Source of the DNA: Hyphomicrobium denitrificans ATCC 51888
GTDB lineage: Bacteria; Pseudomonadota; Alphaproteobacteria; Rhizobiales; Hyphomicrobiaceae
Reading direction: 5' to 3'
Assembly (NCBI RefSeq): GCF_000143145.1
Contig: NC_014313.1
Coordinates: 2,232,001-2,296,000, forward strand
DNA: 64,000 nucleotides
Part shown: positions 9,651-20,989 of the stretch, piece after piece
How the letters are laid out: the number at the start of each line of letters is the position of its first letter
Numbering within the stretch: position 1 is the first letter of the stretch
Notes under the pieces: model-generated
What the model was told of the DNA's origin: nothing
Database searches by the model: none
The model's input: the letters and a program-made list of their open reading frames with translations, nothing else
Translations under genes and position numbers: made by a program

Positions 9651-10019
9651 ATGGCTTACTATAATTGTCTGAAATGCCCGGGATATTGCTGCTCGTATCC
9701 GGTCATCGCGCTCAACAAGCGCGACGTCGAACGCCTCGCGAAATATTTCAAGGTGACGTTCAACACGGCGAAGAAGCGCTATACGCGCGAAGGCCACGGG
9801 CACAAATATTTGATGCGCCGCAAGGGCGACAAGCATTACGGCCGCATCTGCCAGTTCTTCGACACGAAAGAGCGCCGTTGCACGATTTATCATGGGCGCC
9901 CGCGCGCCTGCCGCGAGTATCCCGGCAACGGACGCTGCGGCTACTATGACTTCCTGATGCACGAGCGCCGCTGCCAGAACGACGACACGTTCGTTGCCAT
10001 CACCAATCACAAGGATTGA
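9651..10019 (+). CDS. YkgJ-type cysteine-cluster protein (zinc or iron chelatase-like)
   Basis: This 122-residue protein has an N-terminal CLKCPGYCC cluster and a C-terminal set of cysteines in CTIYHGRPRACREYPG, RCGYYDF and ERRC, the CxxCxxxCC plus YxxRPxxCR pattern of the YkgJ family (UPF0153). Members are thought to bind metal, and some act in protein oxidation or maturation, but no biochemical role is firm. The ATG at 9651 is preferred over an upstream frame extension because the cysteine cluster begins the conserved part. The SOS box at 9480 lies upstream and could place it under LexA by accident of rearrangement. Confidence 0.8.
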   Translation: MAYYNCLKCPGYCCSYPVIALNKRDVERLAKYFKVTFNTAKKRYTREGHGHKYLMRRKGDKHYGRICQFFDTKERRCTIYHGRPRACREYPGNGRCGYYDFLMHERRCQNDDTFVAITNHKD

Positions 10020-10095
10020 GATTCGGTCTTGCGCTAAAGGGACTGCGCTTCATCGAGCCGGCGGCCCGGCCTGACCTGTTTTGCAGGAGACGATG

Positions 10096-10509
10096 ATGAA
10101 TGCTCCAGCCATCGGCCCGTCTCTGATACCCGGCGTCTATTACGACAATCTGCAGTCTGGCGTCGATTGGCTGATCTCCACGCTCGGCTTCGAAACCAAG
10201 GCGTCCTACAACGGACCGAGTGGAGAGCCCGAGTTCGCAGAACTCGCGTGGGGCAATGGAATGATTTTCGTTTCGAGGACGCCGCGCACCGGACCTTGGG
10301 CAAAGGCCGGCAAAACCTGCATCTGCCTTGTTGCGAATTCGCACGCCGTCGAAGCGCACTATCGACAAGCTGTCGATGCAGGCGCACGCATCCTCAGGCC
10401 GCTAAGGCGCAGCACGTCGCCAGCGTTTCCCGACGGGGTCATGGGATTTGATCTCGAAGATCCAGAGGGCAATCTCTGGACTGTCAGCGAATATCAGCCG
10501 GCGCGGTGA
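10096..10509 (+). CDS. VOC-superfamily (glyoxalase/bleomycin-resistance fold) protein
   Basis: About 137 residues with the two beta-alpha-beta-beta-beta modules of the vicinal-oxygen-chelate fold: IPGVYYDNLQSGVDWLISTLGF at the front and MGFDLEDPEGNLWTVSEY at the end, where the Glu of DPEGN is the usual metal ligand. The substrate is unknown. CAGGAGA lies five bases before ATG 10096; ATG 10093 is an alternative. It is probably a separate unit, closed by the terminator at 10624. Confidence 0.85.
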   Translation: MNAPAIGPSLIPGVYYDNLQSGVDWLISTLGFETKASYNGPSGEPEFAELAWGNGMIFVSRTPRTGPWAKAGKTCICLVANSHAVEAHYRQAVDAGARILRPLRRSTSPAFPDGVMGFDLEDPEGNLWTVSEYQPAR

Positions 10510-10623
10510 CGTTTCCGGTCGCTCGTGTGTCGACGCGCGAGACGATTTTGCAAAGTCACCGCGCTCAGACGCGCGCTTCGTGCATCTCACTTCGGCCAAT
10601 TCAACCGGCATCGCCAAAAATTA

Positions 10624-10660
10624 AACCCCGCCGCATCCTCGGATGCGCGCGGGGTTCGTT
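10624..10660 (+). terminator. Intrinsic terminator after the VOC gene
   Basis: AACCCCGC and CGCATCC pair with GGATGCG and CGCGGGGTT, followed by CGTTTTT on the plus strand. Confidence 0.85.
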
Positions 10661-11182
10661 TTTACCTTCGATGGTGTGCCCAGACTAAAACCGGGCTTTT
10701 GAAGCGAGGCTCTGGCTCACCTTTACGGCTGCCGCCCTCGTGCGATAGATCCAAATTGTGAACGTGACAGCCGTCATGAGCGCGGCCAAAGTCTCGAGAG
10801 CGCCCGTCAAGCTGCTGACCTCGTGAACGTCAATCCTCGAGGTCCCGTTGAATGATCCGGTGGAGTCATCTCCCTCCTCGATTGTTTCGCCGTGTCACGC
10901 TTACCGCCTTTTTCATCCGGCGCACGGGACTTTACAAACCACATGCGCCGAACAACTCGCCATCACGAACGCTGCTCATCGACCCCATCGGCCGAGATGC
11001 CTTTGCGATCATTGGCGACAGCAGCACCGTCACCACTTAAATCTGTGCCTCAAATGCGGTGTCGTCAAGACGTCATATGCGAGAATGCGATCAAAAATAT
11101 TTAACGGTCGCACATCGTTTGTATACGGTGCATTTAACTTTCCGGAACCGAGAATAGACAACGTTCGAAGCGCGAGCATTCA
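10661..11182. other. Gene-poor interval before the GFA gene
   Basis: No convincing gene was found. A minus-strand frame at about 10687-10890 would encode a short polypeptide with one hydrophobic stretch (ALMTAVTFTIWIYRTRA), but it has no in-frame start with a ribosome site and may be a relic. Plus-strand frames here overlap each other and lack family features. Confidence 0.4.
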
Positions 11183-11578
11183 ATGAGCGAATTGCATGCG
11201 ACTGGCAGTTGCCTTTGCAGGGGTGTGATTTTCGAAGTTGCCGGCGCGCTCCGTCCGGTGCTCGCGTGTCATTGCTCGCAATGTGCGAAAACAAGCGGAA
11301 ACTTCGCTGCAATGACTTCCTGTCCGCGCGAGAATTTGAAAATTCTCTCCGACGAGACACTGCGCTGGTTCCGATCCTCGGAAACAGTCGAGCGCGGTTT
11401 CTGCACTCGCTGCGGCGGCAATCTGTTTTGGAAGCAAACCGGAAGCAGCGATATCTACATCACCGCAGGCACGCTTGATACGCCGACAGGCCTCAAAATC
11501 AGCGAGCACATCTTCGTTGCATCGAAATCGGATTACTACGATCTGACTGACGGTCTTCCGCAGAAGGACGAATGGTGA
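11183..11578 (+). CDS. GFA / CENP-V family zinc protein
   Basis: The 131-residue protein shows the zinc ligands of the glutathione-dependent formaldehyde-activating (GFA) fold: GSCLCRGV, then CHCSQCAKTSG, then CTRCGGNLFW. The family includes Gfa, which was proposed to speed S-hydroxymethylglutathione formation, but most members have unknown substrates. It stands alone, in convergent arrangement with the gene ending at 11631. Confidence 0.88.
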   Translation: MSELHATGSCLCRGVIFEVAGALRPVLACHCSQCAKTSGNFAAMTSCPRENLKILSDETLRWFRSSETVERGFCTRCGGNLFWKQTGSSDIYITAGTLDTPTGLKISEHIFVASKSDYYDLTDGLPQKDEW

Positions 11579-11630
11579 GGCGCACGGCGAGGCGAATTCA
11601 AATCGCGCGCCACCGTGCGCCAAGCCGACG

Positions 11631-12251
11631 CTATTTGATCGGGCACGCTTTATCGCACGGCACGTTTTCGCTCTTCTCAACAGAGCCGCGGAAAATCGAC
11701 ACCGTTTCACGCACGCATTGTCCGCCCGACTGCACGACGCGGATAATGTTGTCGCCGGATTTTGCCTGGCAAAGAACAGACATGTCTTGCGCCACCTCAA
11801 ACGACTGCTGGTCGTCGGCCGTATTTTCCGCGGCGAGCGCGCGTGGCACGATCAGGTCGAGCAGGCTCGCGGTGTTCAAGGTCAACGGTTTGGGAAGGCG
11901 ATCGAACGCGATCCATTCGTAATTGACCTGCCCGCGAGGTCCGTTCACGCGGATCGAGATGTCGCCGGTCTTCGGGCAGCTTCCGACCTCGACGCGGGCG
12001 GAGCCCTGCGTAACGAGCGCGCGATAGTCGATCTTGCAGCCGAAATTCTTCTCCAGCAGCGCCGCCTGCGCGAGGCGATGATCGACCTGGTTGAACGGCA
12101 CGTCGTTTTTCCAGGAGAAGTAGAGATTGCGCGCCGTCGGGACGGCGGCCGCGACCGATACGGCGAGCACGAGCAGCTTGACGAGCGTCAGCGTGCGGTT
12201 CACCGGATGCGCGGGGTGCGAAATGTTCAGCAGAGATGGAGCGTCGCTCAT
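11631..12251 (-). CDS. Hypothetical single-pass membrane protein
   Basis: About 206 residues. The ATG at 12251 (MSDAPSLLNISHPAHP) is chosen because GAGG lies nine bases upstream; an upstream extension has no such site. One membrane segment is predicted (LTLVKLLVLAVSVAAAVPTA), followed by an extracytoplasmic region with four cysteines in pairs (GCKIDY/GSCPKTG and QCVRE/PCDKACPIK) that could form disulfides. No family was recognised. It is the last ordinary gene before the repeat-rich interval leading to uvrA. Confidence 0.65.
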   Translation of the reverse strand: MSDAPSLLNISHPAHPVNRTLTLVKLLVLAVSVAAAVPTARNLYFSWKNDVPFNQVDHRLAQAALLEKNFGCKIDYRALVTQGSARVEVGSCPKTGDISIRVNGPRGQVNYEWIAFDRLPKPLTLNTASLLDLIVPRALAAENTADDQQSFEVAQDMSVLCQAKSGDNIIRVVQSGGQCVRETVSIFRGSVEKSENVPCDKACPIK

Positions 12252-12578
12252 TCCAGTGCCCTCATTGATAACAAGCCCGCAAAAGTTTCCGAAACCCATA
12301 GGATGGCGTCAAGGCTGAATGGCGTCGTTTTGCTGACAGCCGTGTGAACGGGTGGTGGAGCGAACGCCGTTCGTGATGGCGTGTGTGGATTGCGCATGAG
12401 TTGTGTGGGGGCCGATGTGGCGGATTGGCCCTCCGCTTTTTCCACGCGCTTGATGCTTCGGATTTCGCTTGTTCCTCTCACTTCAATGCTGCGGATTTGG
12501 CCGTCGCTTTTCTCGCTCCCCTTGGAACTTTGAAGCAGTTCGCGGGCAGTCCGCAGGCAGAGAGACTTCCGCCCTTCT

Positions 12579-13069
12579 CCCCTCCCCTTCACCGGGGAGG
12601 GGTTGGGGGTGGGGTGGAGGGATTGGCGGATTGTTGGCGAAATTCGCGGGCAGCGCGTGGAGGTAGTCGTCCGGTGCGACGGAAGGAGTCGCGGTCGTTC
12701 CAACGCATAACGCCTGGCGCGTTCCCCCACCCCTAACCCCTCCCCGCAAGGGGGAGGGGAATTAGCGACGGTTCGCTCTGCCTTGTTGCGTGGCGAAACG
12801 GATGCAACCGGCGGTGCCTCAAGCTGCCCCTCACCCTAACCCTATCCCCGTAAAGGACGGGGAGAGGGAAAAGCTCCGTGCTCTGCACGCGCGAACAGCG
12901 TTCGTGACGGTCCATCTATCTTTCCTTGAACTTGGCTCGGCAGCGACGTGTGCCTTCCCCTCAGGGCAGGGGTCGGGGGTGGGGTGAAGGGCTTGGCGGA
13001 TTGCCGGGGCAAATTTACGTGAGGCTGCCCCTCACCCTAACCCTCTCCCCGTAAAGGACGGGGAGAGGG
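12579..13069. repeat. Cluster of GC-rich CCCTCTCCCC-type palindromes
   Basis: Five related imperfect palindromes lie in this gene-free stretch, centred near 12590, 12748, 12855, 12970 and 13055. The best is CCCTCTCCCCGT-AAAGG-ACGGGGAGAGGG at 13041-13069. Most are flanked by CCTCACCCTAA or its complement TTGGGGGTGGGG, as in dispersed REP-like repeats of alphaproteobacteria. The rest of the 12252-13521 interval shows no gene. Confidence 0.8.
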
Positions 13070-13088
13070 GATTTGCCTGCGAAGGTCT

Positions 13089-13312
13089 CCCCACTTCCCC
13101 ACTTCCCCACTTCCCCACTTCCCCACTTCCCCACTTCCCCACTTCCCCACTTCCCCACTTCCCCACTTCCCCACTTCCCCACTTCCCCACTTCCCCACTT
13201 CCCCACTTCCCCACTTCCCCACTTCCCCACTTCCCCACTTCCCCACTTCCCCACTTCCCCACTTCCCCACTTCCCCACTTCCCCACTTCCCCACTTCCCC
13301 ACTTCCCCACTT
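13089..13312. repeat. Tandem repeat of 28 copies of CCCCACTT
   Basis: The 8-bp unit CCCCACTT is repeated 28 times without a visible error, giving 224 bp with all purines but one per unit on the minus strand. It adjoins a degenerate copy of the GC-rich palindrome (CCCGTGAAGGATGGGGAAAGG at 13313 onward). The unit therefore seems to have arisen by slippage at one arm of such a palindrome. It ends about 210 bp before the uvrA start. Copy number is expected to vary and may be misassembled. Confidence 0.95.
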
Positions 13313-13521
13313 CCCGTGAAGGATGGGGAAAGGCGCGGCGTTCCGCGGCTTGGGGGGCGGAAACAGCAGGCGGCCGTGCTTGGCCGTCTCCCAGCAAAGG
13401 GATTGCTTTGTGGTGGCCATCGACGCGGGGCCTTGAAAATGGGGCTGTCCGCCATCATTTTTGGTCGCTCGCGTGGGGTCGCATTGCGGCGCCCCCCGCC
13501 CTTCGGCTAGACCGTTGCCCC

Positions 13522-16653
<3,132 letters not shown>

Positions 16654-16696
16654 TTCCACTCCACTTGCCACCAGTGAGAGAAAGCACGAGGGAATT

Positions 16697-16830
16697 CGTC
16701 ATCCTCGGCCGAGCAATGCGAAGGCCGGGGATCCAGCGTAAGACTCGTCGAAGACGCACTATAGAGCCTACGGCGCGCCTTGTGCTGGATCCCCGAACGG
16801 CCTCGCAGGCTCGACCGTTCGAGGATGACG
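16697..16830. repeat. Terminal-inverted-repeat intergenic element, copy 2
   Basis: The ends CGTCATCCTCG and CGAGGATGACG are perfect 11-bp inverted repeats. The interior matches copy 1 at 8544 over AAGACTCGTCGAAGACG and GGATCCCCGAAC. It is non-coding and lies 44 bp after the uvrA stop codon. Confidence 0.8.
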
Positions 16831-16936
16831 GGTCCGGGCAGCCCGCGAAGCAGAGCCTCACCCCGAAAATAAAGTCGTCACGCGTGTCGGAACCGGAGGT
16901 GCGCGGCCGTCTTAGTAAGATAACGCGCACGCCATC

Positions 16937-16976
16937 GCGCACGGCGGCCGGCTCCTCGCAGAGGAGCGCCGGGCGC
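16937..16976 (-). repeat. Covarying-arm hairpin, degenerate copy 2
   Basis: GCGCACGGC, GGCCGG and CTCCTC-GCA-GAGGAG are intact, but the TC and part of the right arm have decayed (CGCCGGGCGC). It is followed by AAACAAAAAAA, the A-rich tail seen beside other copies. Confidence 0.6.
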
Positions 16977-16988
16977 AAACAAAAAAAC

Positions 16989-17029
16989 GCGCTTTCCGGC
17001 CGGCTCGCCGGAGGCGAGTCGGAAAGCGC
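16989..17029 (-). repeat. Covarying-arm hairpin, copy 3
   Basis: Arms GCGCTTTCC / GGAAAGCGC, inner stem CTCGCC / GGCGAG, constant GGCCGG opposite TC. It ends 21 bases before the ATG of the phnB-like gene, so it would be in or near that gene's leader. Confidence 0.88.
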
Positions 17030-17050
17030 TTACAAAAAGGGAGAGCACTC

Positions 17051-17524
17051 ATGGCCAAGAACACGATTTGCGTCTGGTACAACAAGGACGCCGAAGAGGC
17101 AGCGCGTTTCTACGCCGAGACGTTTCCCGACAGCTCCATCGGCTCCATCCACCGCGCGCCGAGCGACTTCCCGTCAGGCAAGGCGGGCGACGTGATCGTC
17201 GTCAACTTCACGGTTATAGGCATCCCGTGCATCGGACTTAACGGAGGCCCGGCGTTCCAGCACAGCGAGGCGTTTTCGTTCCAGATTTCGACCGAGGACC
17301 AAGCCGAGACCGACCGCTACTGGAACGCCATCGTCGGCAACGGCGGCCGCGAGAGCGAATGCGGGTGGTGCAAGGACAAGTGGGGCGTCAACTGGCAGAT
17401 CACGCCGCGCGTGCTGACCGAAGCGCTGGCCATCGGCGGCGACGAAGGCCGCCGCGCGTTCGAAGCCATGATGACGATGCGGAAGATCGATGTTGCGGCG
17501 ATTGAGAAGGCGAGGAAGGGGTGA
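17051..17524 (+). CDS. PhnB-like VOC-superfamily protein (3-demethylubiquinone methyltransferase-like domain)
   Basis: The 157-residue product begins ICVWYNKDAEEAARFYAETFPDSSIG and contains the GDVIVVNFTVIGIPCIGLNGGPAFQHSEAFSFQISTEDQAE core of the PhnB/3-dmu-9_3-mt group. Despite the old name, these proteins are not shown to be methyltransferases, and the substrate is unknown. A GGGAG site lies about six bases before the ATG. The gene sits between hairpin copies 3 and 4 and between two uvrA 3' ends (the intact one at 16653 and the relic at 17576), so it was probably acquired or moved with that block. Confidence 0.85.
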   Translation: MAKNTICVWYNKDAEEAARFYAETFPDSSIGSIHRAPSDFPSGKAGDVIVVNFTVIGIPCIGLNGGPAFQHSEAFSFQISTEDQAETDRYWNAIVGNGGRESECGWCKDKWGVNWQITPRVLTEALAIGGDEGRRAFEAMMTMRKIDVAAIEKARKG

Positions 17525-17527
17525 TCC

Positions 17528-17566
17528 CGCTCGGCCGCCGGCTCCCGGAACGGGAGTCGCCGAGCG
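17528..17566 (-). repeat. Covarying-arm hairpin, copy 4
   Basis: Arms CGCTCGGC / GCCGAGCG, inner stem CTCCCG / CGGGAG around GAA, internal loop CGCCGG (one change from GGCCGG) opposite TC. It starts four bases after the phnB-like stop codon and is followed by CCAACAAAA. Confidence 0.85.
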
Positions 17567-17575
17567 CCAACAAAA

Positions 17576-17692
17576 GCGGCGGGCACGCTAGAGGACGTTG
17601 GAAGGTGAAGGAGAGCTTCACCGGGCGGTAGCTGAAGCCGGTGTTGGCGCGGAAGCCGAAGGTGGCGGGGAAGAAGGCGGCGGCGGAGTAAC
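17576..17692 (+). pseudogene. uvrA: Relic of a uvrA 3' end
   Basis: From GCGGCGGGCACGC to GGCGGCGGAGTAA the sequence aligns base for base with the last ~40 codons of uvrA (16470-16653). Translated it gives KESFTGR-stop-LKPVLAR, against [15 protein letters not shown] in the intact gene, with a one-base deletion earlier and an in-frame TAG. The two copies differ at many third positions, so this is not a recent duplication but looks like a foreign or old uvrA terminus left by recombination. Confidence 0.8.
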
Positions 17693-17704
17693 GAAAAAAT
17701 ACGT

Positions 17705-19144
17705 TCAGCCTTTTCGTGGCGCGACTCCTCCTTTGCGTTTCATGCGAGCCGCCACTCGGAAAATATCCGGAACATTTATCCGGTTTACCGCCCGACGCTC
17801 GACTACGCCGAGTTCGATCAAAGCATCAAGTAGTGCTTGTTCTTTCGTGTCATGCTCCGAAAGTTCAAGTTGAACCGGTGCTGCTGGCCGTTCGGGATTA
17901 ATCCTCTTTTTTATGCTTTGGAGGACTTTAGCATTTTGCCATCGAGCAATGATTTCGTGCTCTTCGCAAGGCACAGTAAGACCATCGAGCGCATTCAAAG
18001 CATCTTCCACCCACGGATGGTCTTCCTTCAATTCCTCCCGTCGCGTATCAGAGGCCTTTAAGACCCCCGCATGAAGGCCATTGCTGTCGATCGCTAACCC
18101 CGTTTTGCTACTTGCGCGTTCTGCGGCCTCTCGCAGCGCTATCAAGAAGCTCCTAAGACTAGTTTCGCCATATGCATCCGCAAGATGCTTTGGAACCCAG
18201 GTATATGTTCGACCACGCTTTTTGTTGGCGCCCATGAACTCGCCTGCAAAAGCGGAAAAAAGGGCGTCCTGCTTATTCTCATCTTCTTTCAGTTCTCTGG
18301 GTAGATCGGCGCCTCCCACTGCTATGGGTACCGCTCGGCCAAGAGTCCGTATTACTTTATTCGCATGCACATCTCTCCAAAGCCGCGTAAACACTGCCCC
18401 ATAAAGGTCAACAGGTCTCCACTCCAAAGCTACAGCCGCAGTTTGCAATTTTGAAAAATCCGCAAACGTTTTGCGCTGCATATCTTTGAACTGGTCTATG
18501 CGCATGAAAAGCTTTAATCGAATCGCACGTCTAGCACTCATCTCATGAGCCAATTTGGCCAGAGCCCTGGTCAACTTCCGAATTGTCTCCCAATCATTCG
18601 CGAGAACATCCAACGCATCGAAGACAATTAAAAGAGGTCGTTCTCTTTTTGACCGATCGAAGTCAGAGCTCAAAAGGAGATCTTCGAAAGTCTCAGGATC
18701 GTTCTCGAGCCACTTTACACGTTCATTTAGTTTTTGCGGCCCCGCGCCTCGGTCCAGCGCCTTCAAAACTACCGATCGCCAAATTGATACGGGGTCCTTT
18801 GCGACCACCAACGCTGACCTGAGAGCTGCCGGAGAGGGTGCGATCCCTCCTGTGCCCAGGGCACCTTCATGGAATCCGAGTTCGACATCAAGTCTATTAA
18901 GACCAAGAAGCGGATAAGCTTTGGCAGCGGCAGCACGGCCGTCCTTGGCCGCCAGAACGGCAGCCCAAAAGCTTTTGCCAACGCCACGCCCCCCTATAAC
19001 CAGTGCACGATTTGGATCCAACGCGTCCGCATGGTGTAGGGGAGCATAAATTTCATCAATATTGGGCTTTTCGGCCGCCTTGTGAGCAACCGATGGATTA
19101 AGCCGACGTAGGACCGCTCGAATCGGCACTTCACTGACCGCCAT
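17705..19144 (-). CDS. P-loop NTPase of a putative defence operon
   Basis: About 479 residues, with the start at 19144 supported by GGAGAG five bases upstream. It overlaps the end of the ParA-like gene by 14 bases, so translation is probably coupled. Walker A is GGRGVGKS (51-58) and Walker B is LLIVFDALD (171-179), with a sensor-like strand LKLFMRID (210-217). The C-terminal ~100 residues look like a winged helix (LLDALIELGVVERRAVNRI). It has the look of a STAND/AAA-type regulatory ATPase, but no named family was recognised. Codons and base composition are more A+T-rich than in the neighbours. It is the third gene of a unit reading HEPN-like, ParA-like, NTPase. Confidence 0.75.
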   Translation of the reverse strand: MAVSEVPIRAVLRRLNPSVAHKAAEKPNIDEIYAPLHHADALDPNRALVIGGRGVGKSFWAAVLAAKDGRAAAAKAYPLLGLNRLDVELGFHEGALGTGGIAPSPAALRSALVVAKDPVSIWRSVVLKALDRGAGPQKLNERVKWLENDPETFEDLLLSSDFDRSKRERPLLIVFDALDVLANDWETIRKLTRALAKLAHEMSARRAIRLKLFMRIDQFKDMQRKTFADFSKLQTAAVALEWRPVDLYGAVFTRLWRDVHANKVIRTLGRAVPIAVGGADLPRELKEDENKQDALFSAFAGEFMGANKKRGRTYTWVPKHLADAYGETSLRSFLIALREAAERASSKTGLAIDSNGLHAGVLKASDTRREELKEDHPWVEDALNALDGLTVPCEEHEIIARWQNAKVLQSIKKRINPERPAAPVQLELSEHDTKEQALLDALIELGVVERRAVNRINVPDIFRVAARMKRKGGVAPRKG

Positions 19145-20477
19145 CGGTACTCTCCAGACCAAAGAGTACTTCTGCAAGTCGATTTACGAAAGGACCGAAC
19201 GTCCGATCGAAAAACTCTCGCGTGAGTTGTTCCCGTCGTGCCGTCGGGTCGAATTCCGCGTACGCCGCGTCGTACGGGATGGGCCAAGCGAAGTGAGGAG
19301 CGTCAGGGTCGTCTAAGTCAAAATTGAATGCATCAAAATCGCCAGGGGAAGCCTCCTCATAAATGTAAGCAGAAAAGACCTCTTGTGCTTGATCGCGAAA
19401 GTGGGAAAGCGCTTCGACACCGCGGTCTGCTTTTGCATGTATCATTCGAAGACGAGATCGCCAATCATCAATTGATTTAGCCTCTTTGGCAAATCGACCG
19501 AGATGAGCCAAAAGATAGCTGTATCCGTCGAATGTCTGCGGCGTGTCCACACCGAACATTAGAATTTCCCCGCCGAGCCCCATAATGGCAGCCGATGTGC
19601 TTTCGCTGAGACCAGCTCGCGCGTCCACAAATACAGCATCATATCTTCGTCTAGCGGTGAATGCTTTGACAAGTTCCCTTACCTGGTCGCCAAATGAATT
19701 CATCGCTCCGCGCTCATTGGGATCATCGAGGAATGCGCGTCCAAGCTTAGGTAAAATATTTTGGGGGTTTTTACGGCCGATTCGCCCGACTGCGGGGACG
19801 ATCTCCACGAGCCCTCGACCGGCAGTGAGAGGGGAGGGAGATATGCAATCCTCCAAAAAGCCATCGTCAACACCATTGAGGCCATTTTCCACGAAATAGT
19901 CGAGCGCCCCATATTTCGGTAAATTTTCTATTGGAAGCAAAACTGAAGCTAGCCCAGGAGCTTCTAGATCAAGGTCAATAACCAGAATATTTTTGGATTG
20001 GTGCGAGAAAGCTGCCGCGGCGACCGCGAGCGCCGTGGTTCTCCCCACTCCACCTTTCACGCTGAAGAAGACGGCCAGCGGTGGTTTAGAGCTTGTAAAG
20101 TGTGGTTGGTTCCAATCCTGGCCTACTATGCGTCTATCAACTAGTTGAACTGCGACGTAGGATCCATCTACAAGAACACGCTCCGCGATCGCCCCCTCGT
20201 TTGATTGCAGGCTATCGTCGAAAATTTCTTGCGGCGTTGCCGTCGGTCCGGAAACATAAGCTCCCAAGCTCGCTTCAGCAGCAGTGTCAAAGCGCTTCCG
20301 TGTACTCTGATCGACATCGCCGCGAATAATAAGCGTCAATCTACCGTTTGCATCGCGTAGTATGAGGGAACGACCTAAAAATTCTTCCCCGAATTCAGAG
20401 AGTGCGAGGCGAACGAACGTCGGCAAAGCGTCATCAAAGCGGGCTACAGTCGAATGGTGGTTGCTGCTTGGCGTCAT
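19131..20477 (-). CDS. ParA/MinD-like ATPase with N-terminal extension
   Basis: The 448-residue protein has an N-terminal domain of ~130 residues with no recognised family. A ParA/MinD-type ATPase follows: deviant Walker A KGGVGRTT (141-148, signature Lys141), DLDLEAPG (168-175) and Walker B AVFVDARAGL (281-290). ATPases of this form dimerise on ATP and act as switches for DNA partition, localisation or partner activation. No ParB, centromere repeats or replication gene is nearby, which argues against plasmid partition. TGAGGAAATGAA provides a ribosome site, and the gene starts nine bases after the HEPN-like stop. The coupled P-loop partner suggests a multi-subunit complex. Confidence 0.78.
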   Translation of the reverse strand: MTPSSNHHSTVARFDDALPTFVRLALSEFGEEFLGRSLILRDANGRLTLIIRGDVDQSTRKRFDTAAEASLGAYVSGPTATPQEIFDDSLQSNEGAIAERVLVDGSYVAVQLVDRRIVGQDWNQPHFTSSKPPLAVFFSVKGGVGRTTALAVAAAAFSHQSKNILVIDLDLEAPGLASVLLPIENLPKYGALDYFVENGLNGVDDGFLEDCISPSPLTAGRGLVEIVPAVGRIGRKNPQNILPKLGRAFLDDPNERGAMNSFGDQVRELVKAFTARRRYDAVFVDARAGLSESTSAAIMGLGGEILMFGVDTPQTFDGYSYLLAHLGRFAKEAKSIDDWRSRLRMIHAKADRGVEALSHFRDQAQEVFSAYIYEEASPGDFDAFNFDLDDPDAPHFAWPIPYDAAYAEFDPTARREQLTREFFDRTFGPFVNRLAEVLFGLESTDGGQ

Positions 20478-20486
20478 TTCATTTCC

Positions 20487-20873
20487 TCAGGGTCTCAGAC
20501 CCGCTGCGCCGATTGCCCGTTGGGCCAAACCTCTCCATTTTCTATATGTCGCTTGGTCGACCAATCCATCGATCTCGTAACGGGCTGCAACACGCCAATC
20601 ATCAAAAAAGCCTCCTTTTGTCTGGGCCAAGAGGTTCCGCAGCGCTGTCTCTTGTGAATTTCGAGATTTAACATGTTTAAGCAGGGCATTAGCCAAATCG
20701 GGTAAATGAACCCGTGGTGAGTTGACCGGTTCCATTATAGCGAAAGCGTGCTTCAAAGCGCACTCCGCTGCGAATCCTATTAAGTGCCCCGCATTGTCAA
20801 ACCGACCCAGATCTGCAAGCTTTTCGCTATCAAAGTAGTGACGCAAAGCTGACTGGTTATATGCTTCCGCCAT
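20487..20873 (-). CDS. Small HEPN-like helical protein, first gene of the putative defence operon
   Basis: About 128 residues (start MAEAYNQSALRHYFDSEKL; frame extends upstream to 20966 without family likeness). The segment GRFDNAGHLIGFAAECALKH resembles the helix pair of HEPN domains, which are often RNases in toxin-antitoxin and phage-defence systems. It contains an R-x5-H arrangement (Arg24 to His30) compatible with the HEPN R-x4-6-H site. The C-terminal part, DDWRVAARYEIDG and KWRGLAQRA, is also helical. Whether it is an active RNase is inference. No clear ribosome site was found, so the start is uncertain. Confidence 0.6.
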   Translation of the reverse strand: MAEAYNQSALRHYFDSEKLADLGRFDNAGHLIGFAAECALKHAFAIMEPVNSPRVHLPDLANALLKHVKSRNSQETALRNLLAQTKGGFFDDWRVAARYEIDGLVDQATYRKWRGLAQRAIGAAGLRP

Positions 20874-20989
20874 AGAAGACTCATTTAAAAGACAATGACT
20901 ATAATCGCATTTCATACGACGGCTTAGGCGTCTGGCAAGGCCGTCGGCCCATTGAGCGCCCCCCAAAAATACTTATCCCCGCTTTCTCC

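Noticed and set aside
13089-13312. Tandem repeat considered as a CRISPR array
   Set aside because: The unit is 8 bp and continuous with no spacers, and no cas genes are present.
19131-20477. ParA-like protein as evidence of a plasmid or chromosome partition locus
   Set aside because: No ParB gene, no centromere-like iterons and no replication gene are nearby. The partner is a P-loop NTPase, so partition is not supported.
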